64,000 nucleotides of DNA from Flavobacterium plurextorum (GCF_002217395.1 NZ_MUHD01000005.1:92399-156398); one strand, 5' to 3'; positions 25,304 to 34,476 are shown, counted from the stretch's first letter. Translations and numbers: made by a program. Notes: a model not told the origin generated them from the sequence alone.

Positions 25304-27280
25304 TTAGAAGGATGTTTTAATATCGCTTTTCTTGCCGTCAATACTAATTGTAAGGCTCACAATTCCTTTTTCCAGATTATGATCGGCATTTGGTTTAATA
25401 CTGATTTCAGGAGCTTTAGAACCATTATAAGGATATACGATGCTTATAAAATCTTGTGTTTTGTTATCGATTTTATTTTTTTCGAATACAAAAGCAGGTC
25501 TTGGAGTTTCTTTGCCGTATGCATAAGATACTTTTCCATCTTCTTCACTAAGAGTTATTTTATCTGAATTTAAAGATTGTATCAACAAGTTGTTGCCGTC
25601 TTCGTAAGTAGTATACACCTTATTATTCGTTTTGTCGAAAAATGGTTTACTGTCTTCTTTCAATTGAAAATGAACACCTAATTTTCCAACTGCATTTCCG
25701 ACAGCTTTATCTATGATCAAGAAATATTTTTTATTAATAAAAAGCACACTTCTCTGATGGTTTAAATCTTTATAACTTGGATTTGTGTAGGTTAAAATAT
25801 CTAAATTTTGTCCAGTCTGCCATTTTTCTTCTTTCGCTTTAGTAATTACCATATTTTGGTTGTCTAAAGTCAATGTATTGTGCACTTTGGTTTGACGGTA
25901 CCAATTTCTCATTTTGGTAACTTCAGCATCACCGCTGTAAATATAACAGCCTGTATCCGGCATGAAATTACGTCCGTTATTCCAAAGTTCAAAAGTTCCG
26001 TTGTCAGGTTGTGCGTGAAATTCTCCAGGAGGACTGGCTTTTAAAATCATTACAGTTGACTGCTCGTTCCAGCCGTTTCTAAAAGTATAAAAACCACCAT
26101 TTGATAATGCGTTTGACAAGTTAGACGGCAGTTTTCCTGATGCGCCATCTGTTGCAAAATATTTAATTTCTTCATTCTCAGGAAACGCTTTTGACCATAC
26201 AACAAATTGTTTTAATCTTGCGTTTTTCTCAACCAGCCATGCATCGCCAAACATTGGAATGTTATAGTTAGGGAAAGTGATGTTTATAAGTGCAAGTATC
26301 ATTTTTTCGATTGTTTTCGAATAGGAAGCAGGAAATTCTTTTTCAACTCCTGCCATTTTAGCCGAATTGTATGCTTTTAAGAAAATATCGATTGTAGCAA
26401 CATGGTAAGTAGGAGATAATTCCCACTGAACACCATCAGCCAAGACTTGTAATTTTATTTCTCGGTTTAGAATTTCAATACCGCTTTTTCGCCACTCAGA
26501 AGCTTCTTTTAGTTCAGGAAAAAAAGCACCCGCGCCTAAAATTCTCTGTGCTTCAAACAATAAATGGTTTCCATCTTTTGTGTAATGTGCTGGAATATAT
26601 GAAGCTTGTTTAGCATAGCAATTCAAAAACTCCATTAAAAAAGCAGGAGTGAAATTGGGAGAGGATACAAACAAATTAAAAGTTCCAGGAAGACTTTGTA
26701 CACGATCAGAAACTTCTAACGGACGCCATGCATATCGATCATTGTCTTTAGAAAGTCCTAACGGATTTTTTTTCTCCCAATCACGAAATTGAGCAATCCA
26801 TTCTTTAGCATACTTTTCATCACCAGTACTTCTATACACAATACCCATTGGCTGCCACCAATTTACGCGGTGAAGCTGCCAGCGCATTTCGTTGTCTTTT
26901 ATAGGCCAATAATTCCAGTCTATATCTGCGCCATAATCAAAATAGCTGTAACCTTTTATAGGTTGAAATTTATGCTGCAAAGCGTTATCAGCTTTTTCTT
27001 GATTTGCTTTTCCAACATCTTTTCCTTTAAATCTATCTTCATCACCCACATTGAAATCAGGATGTTTTATGTTTTTTCGATTGCGATAGTAGCTTAGCAA
27101 CTCTTTTGCAGCCTCATTGTATTGTGCTGCGTCAAAGAGTTTTTTTGCTTTTTCTAAACCTGGATAGTTTAAATTGACAACGTCAAAATTTTCTTTTTTA
27201 ATTAGAGTTTCTTGAGCATTGACAAAGGATGTTGTCAACGAAAGAAACAATATGCTTATAATGTTTTTTAGGTTTTTCAT
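25304..27280 (-). CDS. hepC: Heparinase III (PL12-type heparan sulfate lyase)
   Basis: The protein (658 residues) is strikingly similar throughout to Pedobacter heparinus heparinase III (659 residues) as I remember it. Shared blocks include DNEMRWQLHRV, NPLGLSKDND, WRPLEVSDRVQSLP, FHAQPDNGTFEL and RNWYRQTKVHNTLTLDNQNM. A signal peptide to about 23 sends it to the periplasm. It cuts the glucosamine-glucuronate linkage of heparan sulfate by beta-elimination, leaving an unsaturated uronate. The catalytic residues Asn238, Tyr292 and His422 are all present, each two positions before the residues recalled for the Pedobacter enzyme. It is the third gene of the GH88-lyase-lyase unit. This protein sets the substrate assignment of the whole locus. 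Confidence 0.95.
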   Translation of the reverse strand: MKNLKNIISILFLSLTTSFVNAQETLIKKENFDVVNLNYPGLEKAKKLFDAAQYNEAAKELLSYYRNRKNIKHPDFNVGDEDRFKGKDVGKANQEKADNALQHKFQPIKGYSYFDYGADIDWNYWPIKDNEMRWQLHRVNWWQPMGIVYRSTGDEKYAKEWIAQFRDWEKKNPLGLSKDNDRYAWRPLEVSDRVQSLPGTFNLFVSSPNFTPAFLMEFLNCYAKQASYIPAHYTKDGNHLLFEAQRILGAGAFFPELKEASEWRKSGIEILNREIKLQVLADGVQWELSPTYHVATIDIFLKAYNSAKMAGVEKEFPASYSKTIEKMILALINITFPNYNIPMFGDAWLVEKNARLKQFVVWSKAFPENEEIKYFATDGASGKLPSNLSNALSNGGFYTFRNGWNEQSTVMILKASPPGEFHAQPDNGTFELWNNGRNFMPDTGCYIYSGDAEVTKMRNWYRQTKVHNTLTLDNQNMVITKAKEEKWQTGQNLDILTYTNPSYKDLNHQRSVLFINKKYFLIIDKAVGNAVGKLGVHFQLKEDSKPFFDKTNNKVYTTYEDGNNLLIQSLNSDKITLSEEDGKVSYAYGKETPRPAFVFEKNKIDNKTQDFISIVYPYNGSKAPEISIKPNADHNLEKGIVSLTISIDGKKSDIKTSF

Positions 27281-27433
27281 TCAGATTTTTAATTTAATTA
27301 GTTGCATAGATTGTGGTTATTTAATAAAATTAAAAGCTGTTTGATTTCAGTTTTTCTGAATTCCAAAGATAGCTTCGTAAAGTTTTTGTTGTATCACTGA
27401 GGCAATAAAAGTTGTCCTGAGTTTTTTAATCTT

Positions 27434-29416
27434 TTAAGGATTAAGGTTTTGTTGAATTTGGTTTATTTTTCCATTTATGGTTAAGGTTAGATCAATTTTA
27501 CCATTTGGCAGATCATGTCCTTTATTCTCGATGATTTTTATTTCTGGTGGTTTGTTGCCATTGTATGGATAAAGTATGGAGATAAAGCCTTGCGTAAGCT
27601 CATTGTTTTTAGGTTTTTTAAATACAAAAGCAGGTCGATTTGTCTCTTTTTGATATTGGTAGGAAACAAAACTGGATTCTTCTTTTAGAGTAACTTTATC
27701 TTTATTAAGAAGTTGAATAACAAGATTGTTTCCATCGCTATAATTTGTAACGATGCTGTTGTTTAAGCTATTTATGCTCGCTTTACTATCTTCTTTTAAA
27801 TTGTAATGAATTGCTAAATCGCCTTTTGCGGTTCCAATTGCTCTGTCGATAATGATGAAAAAAGTTTTATCTACGAACAAAAAGTTTCTTTCATGATTTA
27901 AATTCTTATAACTTGGATTGAGGTACGAAAGTAGTTGAAGATTTCCATCTGGCTGCCACTTAATTAGTTTTGCATCATTTTGGATATTTTGATCATCAAG
28001 AGTTAAGGTTTGATGTGCTTTAGTAGAACGATACCAATCTCTTTTACTATTTTCCTGATTACCAACATTCGCATAAACAAAACTGCCAGCGTCAGGAGTA
28101 AAGTCACGACCTTTTACCCAAAGAACAAAATTTCCGTTATCAGGTTGAGAATGAAACCCGGCGGGAGGTCCAGCTTTAATTTGCATTACGGTCGATGTTG
28201 TGTCCCAGCCGTTTCTAAAGGCATAAAAACCCGCATTGGGCAGACTGCTGGAAAGATACTCAGGTTTCAAACCTGATTTTCCGTCTGCAGCGTAATATTC
28301 AATTGTTTTATTTTGAGGAAAAACCTTTGTCCATACTTGATAATTTTTAAGCATGGCACTTTTAGTTGTTAAGAAAGAGTTGCCATATAATGGAAATGTA
28401 TAATCAGGAAATGAATATTTACCAACTGCCAGTATCATTTTATCGACTAGATTATGATAACTTTCTGGAAACTCTTTTTCTACACCATTTAGTTGTGCAA
28501 TTTGCAAGGCATCTAGAAAGATCTTAATTGTGCCAATATGATAGGATGGTGATAACTCAAACTGAACTCCATCAGGTAAAACTTGTTTTTTGATTTCGTC
28601 GTTTAAAACTGTGATACCGCTCTTACGCCATGTTTCGGCATGATTCATTTCTGGAAAAGAGCTTCCTGCATACATCATATGGAGTGCTTCGTATAAGCGA
28701 TGATTTCCAATATCAGTATAATTATTCATTACATAATCAGCTTGTTCCTTATAAGAGTTTAAAAATTCCATTAAAAAAGCTGGAGTAAAATGCGGCGAAT
28801 TAATAAACATATTAAAATATGAAGACCAGTGATTAAGCCTAAAAGAAACGACAAAGGCTTTCCAGGCATATTGTTTATCATCAGGATAAGCACCTTGTTT
28901 GTTTTTTTGGATCCAATCGCGTACTTCAAATACCCATTCTTTTGCATATGTTTCATTACCAGTACTATTGTAAACAATTCCTAACGGCTCCCAAAAAGCA
29001 GTACGATGCAAAAAGGTAGTCAGTAATTGATCTTGAACAGGACGATACTGCCAGTTGATGTCTTTTCCGTAATCGTAAGCAGGATAGCCTTTGTGCGGTT
29101 TAAATTTGTGCAATAAAATATCATTCGCTAGTTCCAAGGTATTGTCGCTTACTTTTTTACCAGCATATTTTTGTCTGTCTGTACTGTTAAAATCTAAATT
29201 TTTAACATCAGTACGACCGCGATAATATTTTAAAAGCTGTTCACTGGCATCTTCGTACTTTTTTGCAGTAACCAATGCTTTTACTTTTTCAAGTCCCTTA
29301 TAATCAAGATTAATAAGGTCGAAACTCGTTTTATTTATTTTGGTTTCCTGTGCTAAAATGTTTTGTGCAGAAAACAGAATAAATGCAAAAATGAATAGGT
29401 ATTTGTTAGTCTTCAT
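27434..29416 (-). CDS. Diverged heparinase III paralogue (PL12-type lyase)
   Basis: At 660 residues it aligns end to end with the neighbouring heparinase III: same N-domain (LDYKGLEKVKALV), same barrel and sheet, and Asn238-His239, Tyr292 and His422 at identical positions. The substrate-cleft segments differ. RWQLHRVNWWQP becomes TTFLHRTAFWEP and WRPLEVSDRVQSLP becomes WKAFVVSFRLNHWSS, removing several charged residues that would contact sulfates or carboxylates. It is probably an active lyase with a different preference, for example another sulfation pattern or chain-end action. It starts 15 bases after the GH88 stop. The 153 bases between it and the next lyase hold no obvious terminator. 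Confidence 0.88.
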   Translation of the reverse strand: MKTNKYLFIFAFILFSAQNILAQETKINKTSFDLINLDYKGLEKVKALVTAKKYEDASEQLLKYYRGRTDVKNLDFNSTDRQKYAGKKVSDNTLELANDILLHKFKPHKGYPAYDYGKDINWQYRPVQDQLLTTFLHRTAFWEPLGIVYNSTGNETYAKEWVFEVRDWIQKNKQGAYPDDKQYAWKAFVVSFRLNHWSSYFNMFINSPHFTPAFLMEFLNSYKEQADYVMNNYTDIGNHRLYEALHMMYAGSSFPEMNHAETWRKSGITVLNDEIKKQVLPDGVQFELSPSYHIGTIKIFLDALQIAQLNGVEKEFPESYHNLVDKMILAVGKYSFPDYTFPLYGNSFLTTKSAMLKNYQVWTKVFPQNKTIEYYAADGKSGLKPEYLSSSLPNAGFYAFRNGWDTTSTVMQIKAGPPAGFHSQPDNGNFVLWVKGRDFTPDAGSFVYANVGNQENSKRDWYRSTKAHQTLTLDDQNIQNDAKLIKWQPDGNLQLLSYLNPSYKNLNHERNFLFVDKTFFIIIDRAIGTAKGDLAIHYNLKEDSKASINSLNNSIVTNYSDGNNLVIQLLNKDKVTLKEESSFVSYQYQKETNRPAFVFKKPKNNELTQGFISILYPYNGNKPPEIKIIENKGHDLPNGKIDLTLTINGKINQIQQNLNP

Positions 29417-29431
29417 CTTTAATTTATGGAG

Positions 29432-30646
29432 TTACGATTTCTCTGTAAAAGTTATTTTTTTAATTTCAGCATATTTTTTTAATGCCTCTAAATAATAATA
29501 ATCTGCATAATCCAGTGGTGTATCAATTTCTGAATTGTATAAAAATGCTCCAACACTATGTTTCAATAAAAAGAAATTATTTTCACCTGGTTTAGCTAAA
29601 TAAGCTTCAGAAGACAATGATTTTAAAATTGCTTCAGCATAATCTTCATATTTTTTTCCGTCCTTAACCTGAGTGCTTAAGTCTAATAATCCGCATGCAA
29701 TTACTGCTGCAGCCGATGCATCTCTTGGAGCTAGTTCATCAGTATCCATTGCATTATGAACATCAAAATCCCAAACAGGAACCTTGTCTTTTGGCATACG
29801 AGGATGATTCATTATAAAAGAAGCAATGTTTTCTGCCTGCTGTAAAAATTTCTGATTTTTAGTATTTGCATAACACATTGCATAACCATAAAGTCCCCAA
29901 GCTTGTCCGCGTGCCCAAGCCGAATCGTCTGTTACTCCTTGGTGTGTTGCTTTGCGTAGTACTTTACCCGTTTTTGGATCGTAATCTACCAAGTGATAAG
30001 AACTATAATCTTTTCTAAAATGGTTTTTAATTGTTGTTAAAGCGTGTAAATTGGCAGCGTTTGCATATTCTGGCTTATTAAATTGATTAGCGCCCCAATA
30101 CAAATATTCAAGATTCATCATATTGTCGATAATAACAGGGTAGTGCCACCAATCAAAATCCCAAGAACGAATGGCTCCAACTGTTGGACTAAAACGAGCG
30201 TATAAATTTTGGGCACCATCTGCAAGTGCAGGAAGATAAGTTTTATCACCAGTAATTCTGTAGGCATTTCCGTAAGAACAATAAAGCATAAAGCCTAAAT
30301 CGTGCGTGTTTTTTATATGTCGGATAGAATCTAGTGCAAGTGTGAACTTTTGTGCTTCTTGAGCTAGTTTTTTATCTCCGGTTAATTCATATCCGTACCA
30401 AAGACTTCCGGGAAAGAATCCAGTTGTCCAATCGGTCAAACCAGCAAGTCTAACAGTTCCATCGGGATTTGTCGAACGAGGGTTTTTTCCGGGTTTATAC
30501 GTTTCAGCAGCTTTGCTTAACTGATAATGTATTACTTCAGATGTTTTTTTTAACCAAGCGAGTGAGGGATCATTTTGGTTGGTTTGCGCAAACGAACTGA
30601 AGGTAATTACAAAGGCAGTAAAAAATAGGTTAAAGGTTTTTTTCAT
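29432..30646 (-). CDS. GH88 unsaturated glucuronyl hydrolase
   Basis: This exported (signal peptide to about 20, SSFAQ) alpha/alpha-barrel hydrolase of 404 residues has the two aspartates of GH88: Asp116 in NTHDLGFMLY and Asp174 in IIDNMMN. It hydrates the C4-C5 double bond of the unsaturated uronic acid left by the lyases, releasing the uronate and the amino sugar from disaccharides. DDSAWARGQAW and ASAAAVIACGLLDLS are further family motifs. It is first in the operon with both PL12 lyases. A possible third, weaker copy of the HTCS element lies about 100 bases upstream. Confidence 0.93.
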   Translation of the reverse strand: MKKTFNLFFTAFVITFSSFAQTNQNDPSLAWLKKTSEVIHYQLSKAAETYKPGKNPRSTNPDGTVRLAGLTDWTTGFFPGSLWYGYELTGDKKLAQEAQKFTLALDSIRHIKNTHDLGFMLYCSYGNAYRITGDKTYLPALADGAQNLYARFSPTVGAIRSWDFDWWHYPVIIDNMMNLEYLYWGANQFNKPEYANAANLHALTTIKNHFRKDYSSYHLVDYDPKTGKVLRKATHQGVTDDSAWARGQAWGLYGYAMCYANTKNQKFLQQAENIASFIMNHPRMPKDKVPVWDFDVHNAMDTDELAPRDASAAAVIACGLLDLSTQVKDGKKYEDYAEAILKSLSSEAYLAKPGENNFFLLKHSVGAFLYNSEIDTPLDYADYYYLEALKKYAEIKKITFTEKS

Positions 30647-30746
30647 AGTTTAATCGTTTTTAGATCTATATCCATTTTGATTGGATATTTACAAAAGCGA
30701 AGTTAAACTTGAGGTGCAAATTCGTCTTTCAGTTTTTGTTATAATT

Positions 30747-30779
30747 GTTTCGAATTTGTCTAAACACTGCTGTTTTACT
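30747..30779 (-). promoter_or_regulatory. Weak candidate HTCS site upstream of GH88
   Basis: gtttcgaatttgtctaaac matches the corresponding part of the sulfatase-side element at 14 of 19 positions, and actgctgtttt then follows the same order with small gaps. It lies 101 bases before the GH88 start. The match is suggestive only in such AT-rich DNA. Confidence 0.3.
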
Positions 30780-30819
30780 GACAATTTTAAGCAATTCTAC
30801 TGAAAATCGTATAAAAACA

Positions 30820-30845
30820 AAAAACGGTCTGAAAAGACCGTTTTT
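30820..30845 (-). terminator. GAAA-loop terminator
   Basis: A perfect 11-bp stem aaaaacggtct/agaccgttttt surrounds a four-base loop, with A and T tracts on both sides. It ends the transcript of the secreted protein to the right (stop at 30877). Confidence 0.85.
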
Positions 30846-30876
30846 GATTTAAAATAGAATTAAGAAATTTCTATTT

Positions 30877-31476
30877 TTATTCTTTCACTATTACAATTGT
30901 TGCTTTGTAACCCGTACCAACATTCCATTGACTCGCTTCAATCACAACACCTTTATCATCATAAACTTGAAACTCTGCTGTATTTGGCGAAGCAGATCCT
31001 TCATTTAATGCTTCAAAGTCAATTTTATTAACTCCGTTTACCAAATTAATTTTAAAACCTTTAAACTCTCCGTCTAAACTTACTTCTGGCTCAACAACTT
31101 TATCGTTTAAATATACTTTTATTTTATCACCGTCTACAAAAGCAGCGTCGCGATAACGAATTGTAGAAGTAAAAGATGTTGTTTTAAAACTTCCTAAAAA
31201 TTGATTTCGTCTATAAAAAATACCATCAACATTTGACTCTTTTTTATACAGATTTGTATCTTTAAAAAGCTCCTCTGGATTAACTTTTAATGGATCTGGT
31301 TTTTCGGCAACAACCGGCGGTTCTGCTTTTGGAGTATTTTCTTTAGGAGGAGGAATCACTTCTTTAACTTCTGAATTCTTTTTAGGAATCGGTTTAAATT
31401 TGGCGTTGAGTTCATCCTGCGAATATCCTTGTAAGCAAACACTAAACATAATAACTAAAAAAACTATTTTTTTCAT
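30877..31476 (-). CDS. Secreted protein of unknown function
   Basis: The 199-residue protein has a clear signal peptide (to GYSQ, about 19). A Pro/Lys/Glu-rich linker of roughly 60 residues follows (PPPKENTPKAEPPVVAEK). The C-terminal beta-rich domain is made of short strands such as DKIKVYLNDKVVEPEVSLDG and GVNKIDFEALNEGSASPNTAEF, reminiscent of small Ig-like folds. I recognise no named family. It stands alone between two terminators and so lies outside the PUL. The end of the domain (TGYKATIVIVKE) is not a typical type IX sorting tail. Confidence 0.75.
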   Translation of the reverse strand: MKKIVFLVIMFSVCLQGYSQDELNAKFKPIPKKNSEVKEVIPPPKENTPKAEPPVVAEKPDPLKVNPEELFKDTNLYKKESNVDGIFYRRNQFLGSFKTTSFTSTIRYRDAAFVDGDKIKVYLNDKVVEPEVSLDGEFKGFKINLVNGVNKIDFEALNEGSASPNTAEFQVYDDKGVVIEASQWNVGTGYKATIVIVKE

Positions 31477-31636
31477 ATCTCTGAACTATTTATTATAGAT
31501 TAAACACTATTGAGGTGTATTTATAAAAACAATTAATTGAAATATTTATTGTATTTACAGAATAAATTAATGTTCTCAAAAGGATAATTAATTTGATGCC
31601 GTTTAAGTTCAAAGTTTTTATGTTTCTTCTCTATTT

Positions 31637-32014
31637 TTAGATCGTACTGGTTTTTCTTTCGGCAGGTCTAAAATACCAAGAAACAATAGTTAAAGCGATC
31701 AACAATATTGGACCAAAATAGTCTTTGGCAGAATCTCCTATAGCAAAATGCGAAAAAACAGCTCCTGTCATTGCAAAAAAGAAACCAGCATATGCCCATT
31801 CTTTCAATAAAGAGAATTTAGGGATTAAAATCGCTATAACTCCTAAAAGTTTCCATACTCCTAAAAGAGTTAAAAAGTATAAAGGATAACCTAAGCGCGT
31901 TATCATTTCTGCTTCATCTTTCATTTTTAATAATTGCACAATTCCTGTCGCAGTCATTCCTAATGCCAGCCAAAGCGTAGCAATCCAGTAGATAATTTTA
32001 TTTCTTTTGCTCAT
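31637..32014 (-). CDS. DoxX-like membrane protein
   Basis: This 125-residue protein has four hydrophobic helices and the DoxX-like pattern WIATLWLALGMTATGIVQL...RLGYPLYFLTLLGVWKLLGVIAIL. The biochemical role of such DoxX-like proteins is unclear. It ends the small operon ArsR-SRPBCC-DoxX, a frequent arrangement in Bacteroidota, with 6 bases to its upstream neighbour, so it is expressed under the ArsR-type regulator. Confidence 0.88.
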   Translation of the reverse strand: MSKRNKIIYWIATLWLALGMTATGIVQLLKMKDEAEMITRLGYPLYFLTLLGVWKLLGVIAILIPKFSLLKEWAYAGFFFAMTGAVFSHFAIGDSAKDYFGPILLIALTIVSWYFRPAERKTSTI

Positions 32015-32020
32015 AATATT

Positions 32021-32491
32021 TTAGTTTAATGTTTTACTTAAAATTTCTTGTAATCGATTATGTGCCATGTTAATACCTTGGGCAAACGGCATTTTCAATG
32101 TTTGATCTCTAAGTTCAATTGATCTATAAATAATTTGAATCGTAAGCCTGCTGGTTTCATCGGTGATTTTTTCAAATTCTAAAAATTCCAATTGAGGAGA
32201 GAAGCTCGTGTTTTCCATTTCAAAAGTTCGTGTTATTTTTTGATTAGGAATATATTCATGTATAACTCCGTTTGCTTTAAAAACCACATTTCCATTAGGA
32301 TCTGAAGTTTCAAACTGCCAGCCGCCATGTTTTTTGTTTTCTAGTTTCAGTACTTTTGTTCCCATCCATTGTTCTACAATTTCGGCTTCCGTATATCCTT
32401 TGAAAAGTAACTCCAAGGGAAGATCAAAATCTCTAGTAATCACTAATTGCTGTTGTCCATTTACGGCACTAACTTTAGTTTTTGGTTCCAT
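32021..32491 (-). CDS. SRPBCC/AHSA1-type START-like domain protein
   Basis: The 156-residue protein is of the Aha1/SRPBCC superfamily. It opens with ITRDFDLPLELLFKGYTEAEIVEQWMG, has the family GGWQFETSDPNG turn, and closes with a long C-terminal helix. These helix-grip proteins bind hydrophobic ligands, but the ligand here is unknown. It lies 3 bases after the ArsR-type regulator gene and 6 bases before the DoxX-like gene. Confidence 0.9.
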   Translation of the reverse strand: MEPKTKVSAVNGQQQLVITRDFDLPLELLFKGYTEAEIVEQWMGTKVLKLENKKHGGWQFETSDPNGNVVFKANGVIHEYIPNQKITRTFEMENTSFSPQLEFLEFEKITDETSRLTIQIIYRSIELRDQTLKMPFAQGINMAHNRLQEILSKTLN

Positions 32492-32494
32492 GTA

Positions 32495-32821
32495 TTAATC
32501 GTTTTTGGGTTTATAGTTCTTCATTATACTTTCTAATTTATTAAACCTGTCATCCCACATTTTGCGAAAAGGTTCAATAAAACTGTCGATTTCCTTAATT
32601 TTTTCTGGATTTAAATGATAGTGAATTTCTCTTCCTGTTTGTGTTTGGTGCAGTAACTCACATTCACTCAATATTTGTATGTGTTTTGAAATAGTCTGTC
32701 TAGACGATTTAAAATTCTCGGCTATGGCTCCGGGAGTCATTGCTTGTATAGCAACTAAACTTAAAATTGCTCGGCGGGTAGGATCAGCGATCGCTTGAAA
32801 AACATCTCTTCTAATTTCCAT
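32495..32821 (-). CDS. ArsR-family winged-helix repressor
   Basis: I choose the ATG at 32821 ([17 protein letters not shown]). The alternative 48 bases upstream lies beyond the predicted -7 box and could not be in the transcript. The ~108-residue protein is a single winged helix: [15 protein letters not shown], then the recognition region [13 protein letters not shown] and the wing [18 protein letters not shown]. It lacks the cysteine metal site of classical ArsR and belongs to the group that controls SRPBCC/DoxX genes. Two 18-base repeats in its promoter suggest autoregulation. Confidence 0.9.
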   Translation of the reverse strand: MEIRRDVFQAIADPTRRAILSLVAIQAMTPGAIAENFKSSRQTISKHIQILSECELLHQTQTGREIHYHLNPEKIKEIDSFIEPFRKMWDDRFNKLESIMKNYKPKND

Positions 32822-32822
32822 T

Positions 32823-32865
32823 ATGCAGTTATTTGACTGCAAATATAATGCAGTTATTTGACTGC
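32823..32865 (-). promoter_or_regulatory. ArsR-type operator pair around a -7 box
   Basis: atgcagttatttgactgc occurs twice exactly (32823-32840 and 32848-32865). Each copy holds the inverted repeat GCAGT-n6-ACTGC. Between them the minus strand reads TATATTTG (32840-32847), a perfect -7 box. Repressor bound here would block the promoter of its own operon. Confidence 0.8.
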
Positions 32866-32895
32866 GCAATATTTTTTTTAAGTTTTTTTCAAAAA

Positions 32896-32926
32896 AAAAC
32901 TCCTAAATAAATAATTTAGGAGTTTT
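32896..32926 (-). terminator. Terminator of the small lipoprotein gene
   Basis: A 13-bp perfect stem aaaactcctaaat/atttaggagtttt with a 5-base loop is followed on the minus strand by a T tract. It lies 62 bases past the lipoprotein stop and before the ArsR promoter. Confidence 0.85.
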
Positions 32927-32987
32927 CAATGTCTTTATTTTTTTTGAATTATGATTCTGATTTTAAAAATGTTACACTAAACTTAAG

Positions 32988-33356
32988 TTAGATTTTCTTA
33001 AGAGTAAGCTTCATTTCTTTTGTATCTAAAACCAGTTCATCTGTTGTAATCGTGCTTTCACAAGGGTATGGAGTACCAACTTCATCTTTTATCACTAAAC
33101 TTTTTCCACCTTTTGTCAATGCATAAGTACCATTTGTAATCTCTCTAGTTAAAAAGCCAGTTACGTGCCCATCTTCTGTAAAAGTTAGGGTTCCGTCGCT
33201 TAGAATAACTGCTTTTAAAGAATCTGAAAGTGGCATTTTAGCTTCTACAGCAGTAATTTTCCAAGAATTTACAAGTTTATTTCTACCCTTAGCGCATGAA
33301 ATAATTAATACTGCAGCCAATGCAATTCCGAAGATAAATAATTTAGATTTTTTCAT
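32988..33356 (-). CDS. Small lipocalin-like lipoprotein
   Basis: A 122-residue lipoprotein with lipobox LIISC (Cys about 21). After a short linker it has the pattern LVNSWKITAVE...GTLTFTEDGHVTGFL...NGTYALTKGGKSLVIKD, which matches the lipocalin-like/DUF5004 style of small Bacteroidota lipoproteins (W, then 'tf...dG.......g.Y...g..l'). It probably binds a small hydrophobic ligand, but this is inference. It is a single-gene unit with its own terminator. Confidence 0.8.
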   Translation of the reverse strand: MKKSKLFIFGIALAAVLIISCAKGRNKLVNSWKITAVEAKMPLSDSLKAVILSDGTLTFTEDGHVTGFLTREITNGTYALTKGGKSLVIKDEVGTPYPCESTITTDELVLDTKEMKLTLKKI

Positions 33357-33543
33357 GATTTTGTGATTAAAAATTAGACAGGAAAAGTTACAAAAAAAAG
33401 TATTACTCCTAACATTTTATTAACACAAAATGAATTAATGTATCTGATTTATAATATTTTATTGAAATTGTTATTGCTTTCTTAGGTTTTATTTATTTTT
33501 AGAAAAGGCTTAGTAAGACGCTGTTTTCTTTCCATTATAAAAG

Positions 33544-34476
33544 TTAATTAAGAGTCAAAGCTCCTAAAATTTCCTCGTACATAAATGGTCCTCCAGGATA
33601 TTTGGCAGTATAATCAAGATTCATCCACACCTGACCACGTTCATCAATATGATAGTGAATTTTCTTTTTATAGCTTTCCTTTGGAAAAAGCACATTTTTG
33701 ATTAGATAATTGACTTTTTCCAAATCGATTAAAGAACCAATCAGTATTTCAGGATATATGTGTCCTTTTGTATGAATTAATCGCGGAGTGCCGCCAATAG
33801 AACGAATTGCGGCTGCCATTAAAATAGAGTGATCGTCGCAGTCTCCAGAAAAATATTCTAATGACTCGCTGGCAGTTGCAATATAATCGCCCTCTTTTGG
33901 ATCATTTACATAATTCCAGCGGCTGTTGATTTCTTTAAATACTGCAAAACATTGAATTATAGTTCTATAATCAGAATATCCTTTTATTCCTTTAAAATGT
34001 TTAGTAGTCGCCATTATAGCAAAATTCCTAACTTTTGGATTTTGATATTCGATCGCGTTTATAATTTTTGATTTGTTTGGAAACGGCAGCAGTTTTGCAA
34101 CAATAATATCCTGAGGAAAAGGATTGTCTGACATAGTGTAAATCATCGAATTATAATCCTCAGAGATTTCGCTGAATCCATAATTTCCTATCACAGTTCC
34201 GTAAAACAGTATCAGCAGGTAAAGCGCAACACATAATATTATTATGGTTCGAAGGAGCATTAGAGAGAAAAAAACGGCAGAGAAAACTACAATAAAAATT
34301 AATACACGATCTAAGTTAAAAGCCCAGTTTAAATCGATTAGATTTTGATGCAGTATGATAAAAATAGGTATCGTTATCAAAAGACTCAACAGCATAATAA
34401 TCACCCTATCCCAAGGTGATTTCACCTGTAATTTGGATTTTAATTGCGGAAAGTCAATTTTAGGAAAATTTATCAT
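33544..34476 (-). CDS. Membrane-anchored transglutaminase-like protein
   Basis: The 310-residue protein has two or three N-terminal membrane helices (about 25-110) and a C-terminal transglutaminase-like domain. Cys213 in GDCDDH, His239 in KGHIYPE and Asp288 in MNLDYTA form the expected catalytic triad. Such domains in bacteria are usually proteases or amidases on peptide bonds, not cross-linkers. Nothing nearby points to its substrate. The substrate-binding-like gene ends its upstream side 18 bases away, so the two are probably cotranscribed. Confidence 0.85.
   Translation of the reverse strand: MINFPKIDFPQLKSKLQVKSPWDRVIIMLLSLLITIPIFIILHQNLIDLNWAFNLDRVLIFIVVFSAVFFSLMLLRTIIILCVALYLLILFYGTVIGNYGFSEISEDYNSMIYTMSDNPFPQDIIVAKLLPFPNKSKIINAIEYQNPKVRNFAIMATTKHFKGIKGYSDYRTIIQCFAVFKEINSRWNYVNDPKEGDYIATASESLEYFSGDCDDHSILMAAAIRSIGGTPRLIHTKGHIYPEILIGSLIDLEKVNYLIKNVLFPKESYKKKIHYHIDERGQVWMNLDYTAKYPGGPFMYEEILGALTLN

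Noticed and set aside
32822..32869. Longer start for the ArsR-type regulator (16 extra residues)
   Set aside because: The added codons run through the operator repeats and past the -7 box, so they would not be in the transcript.
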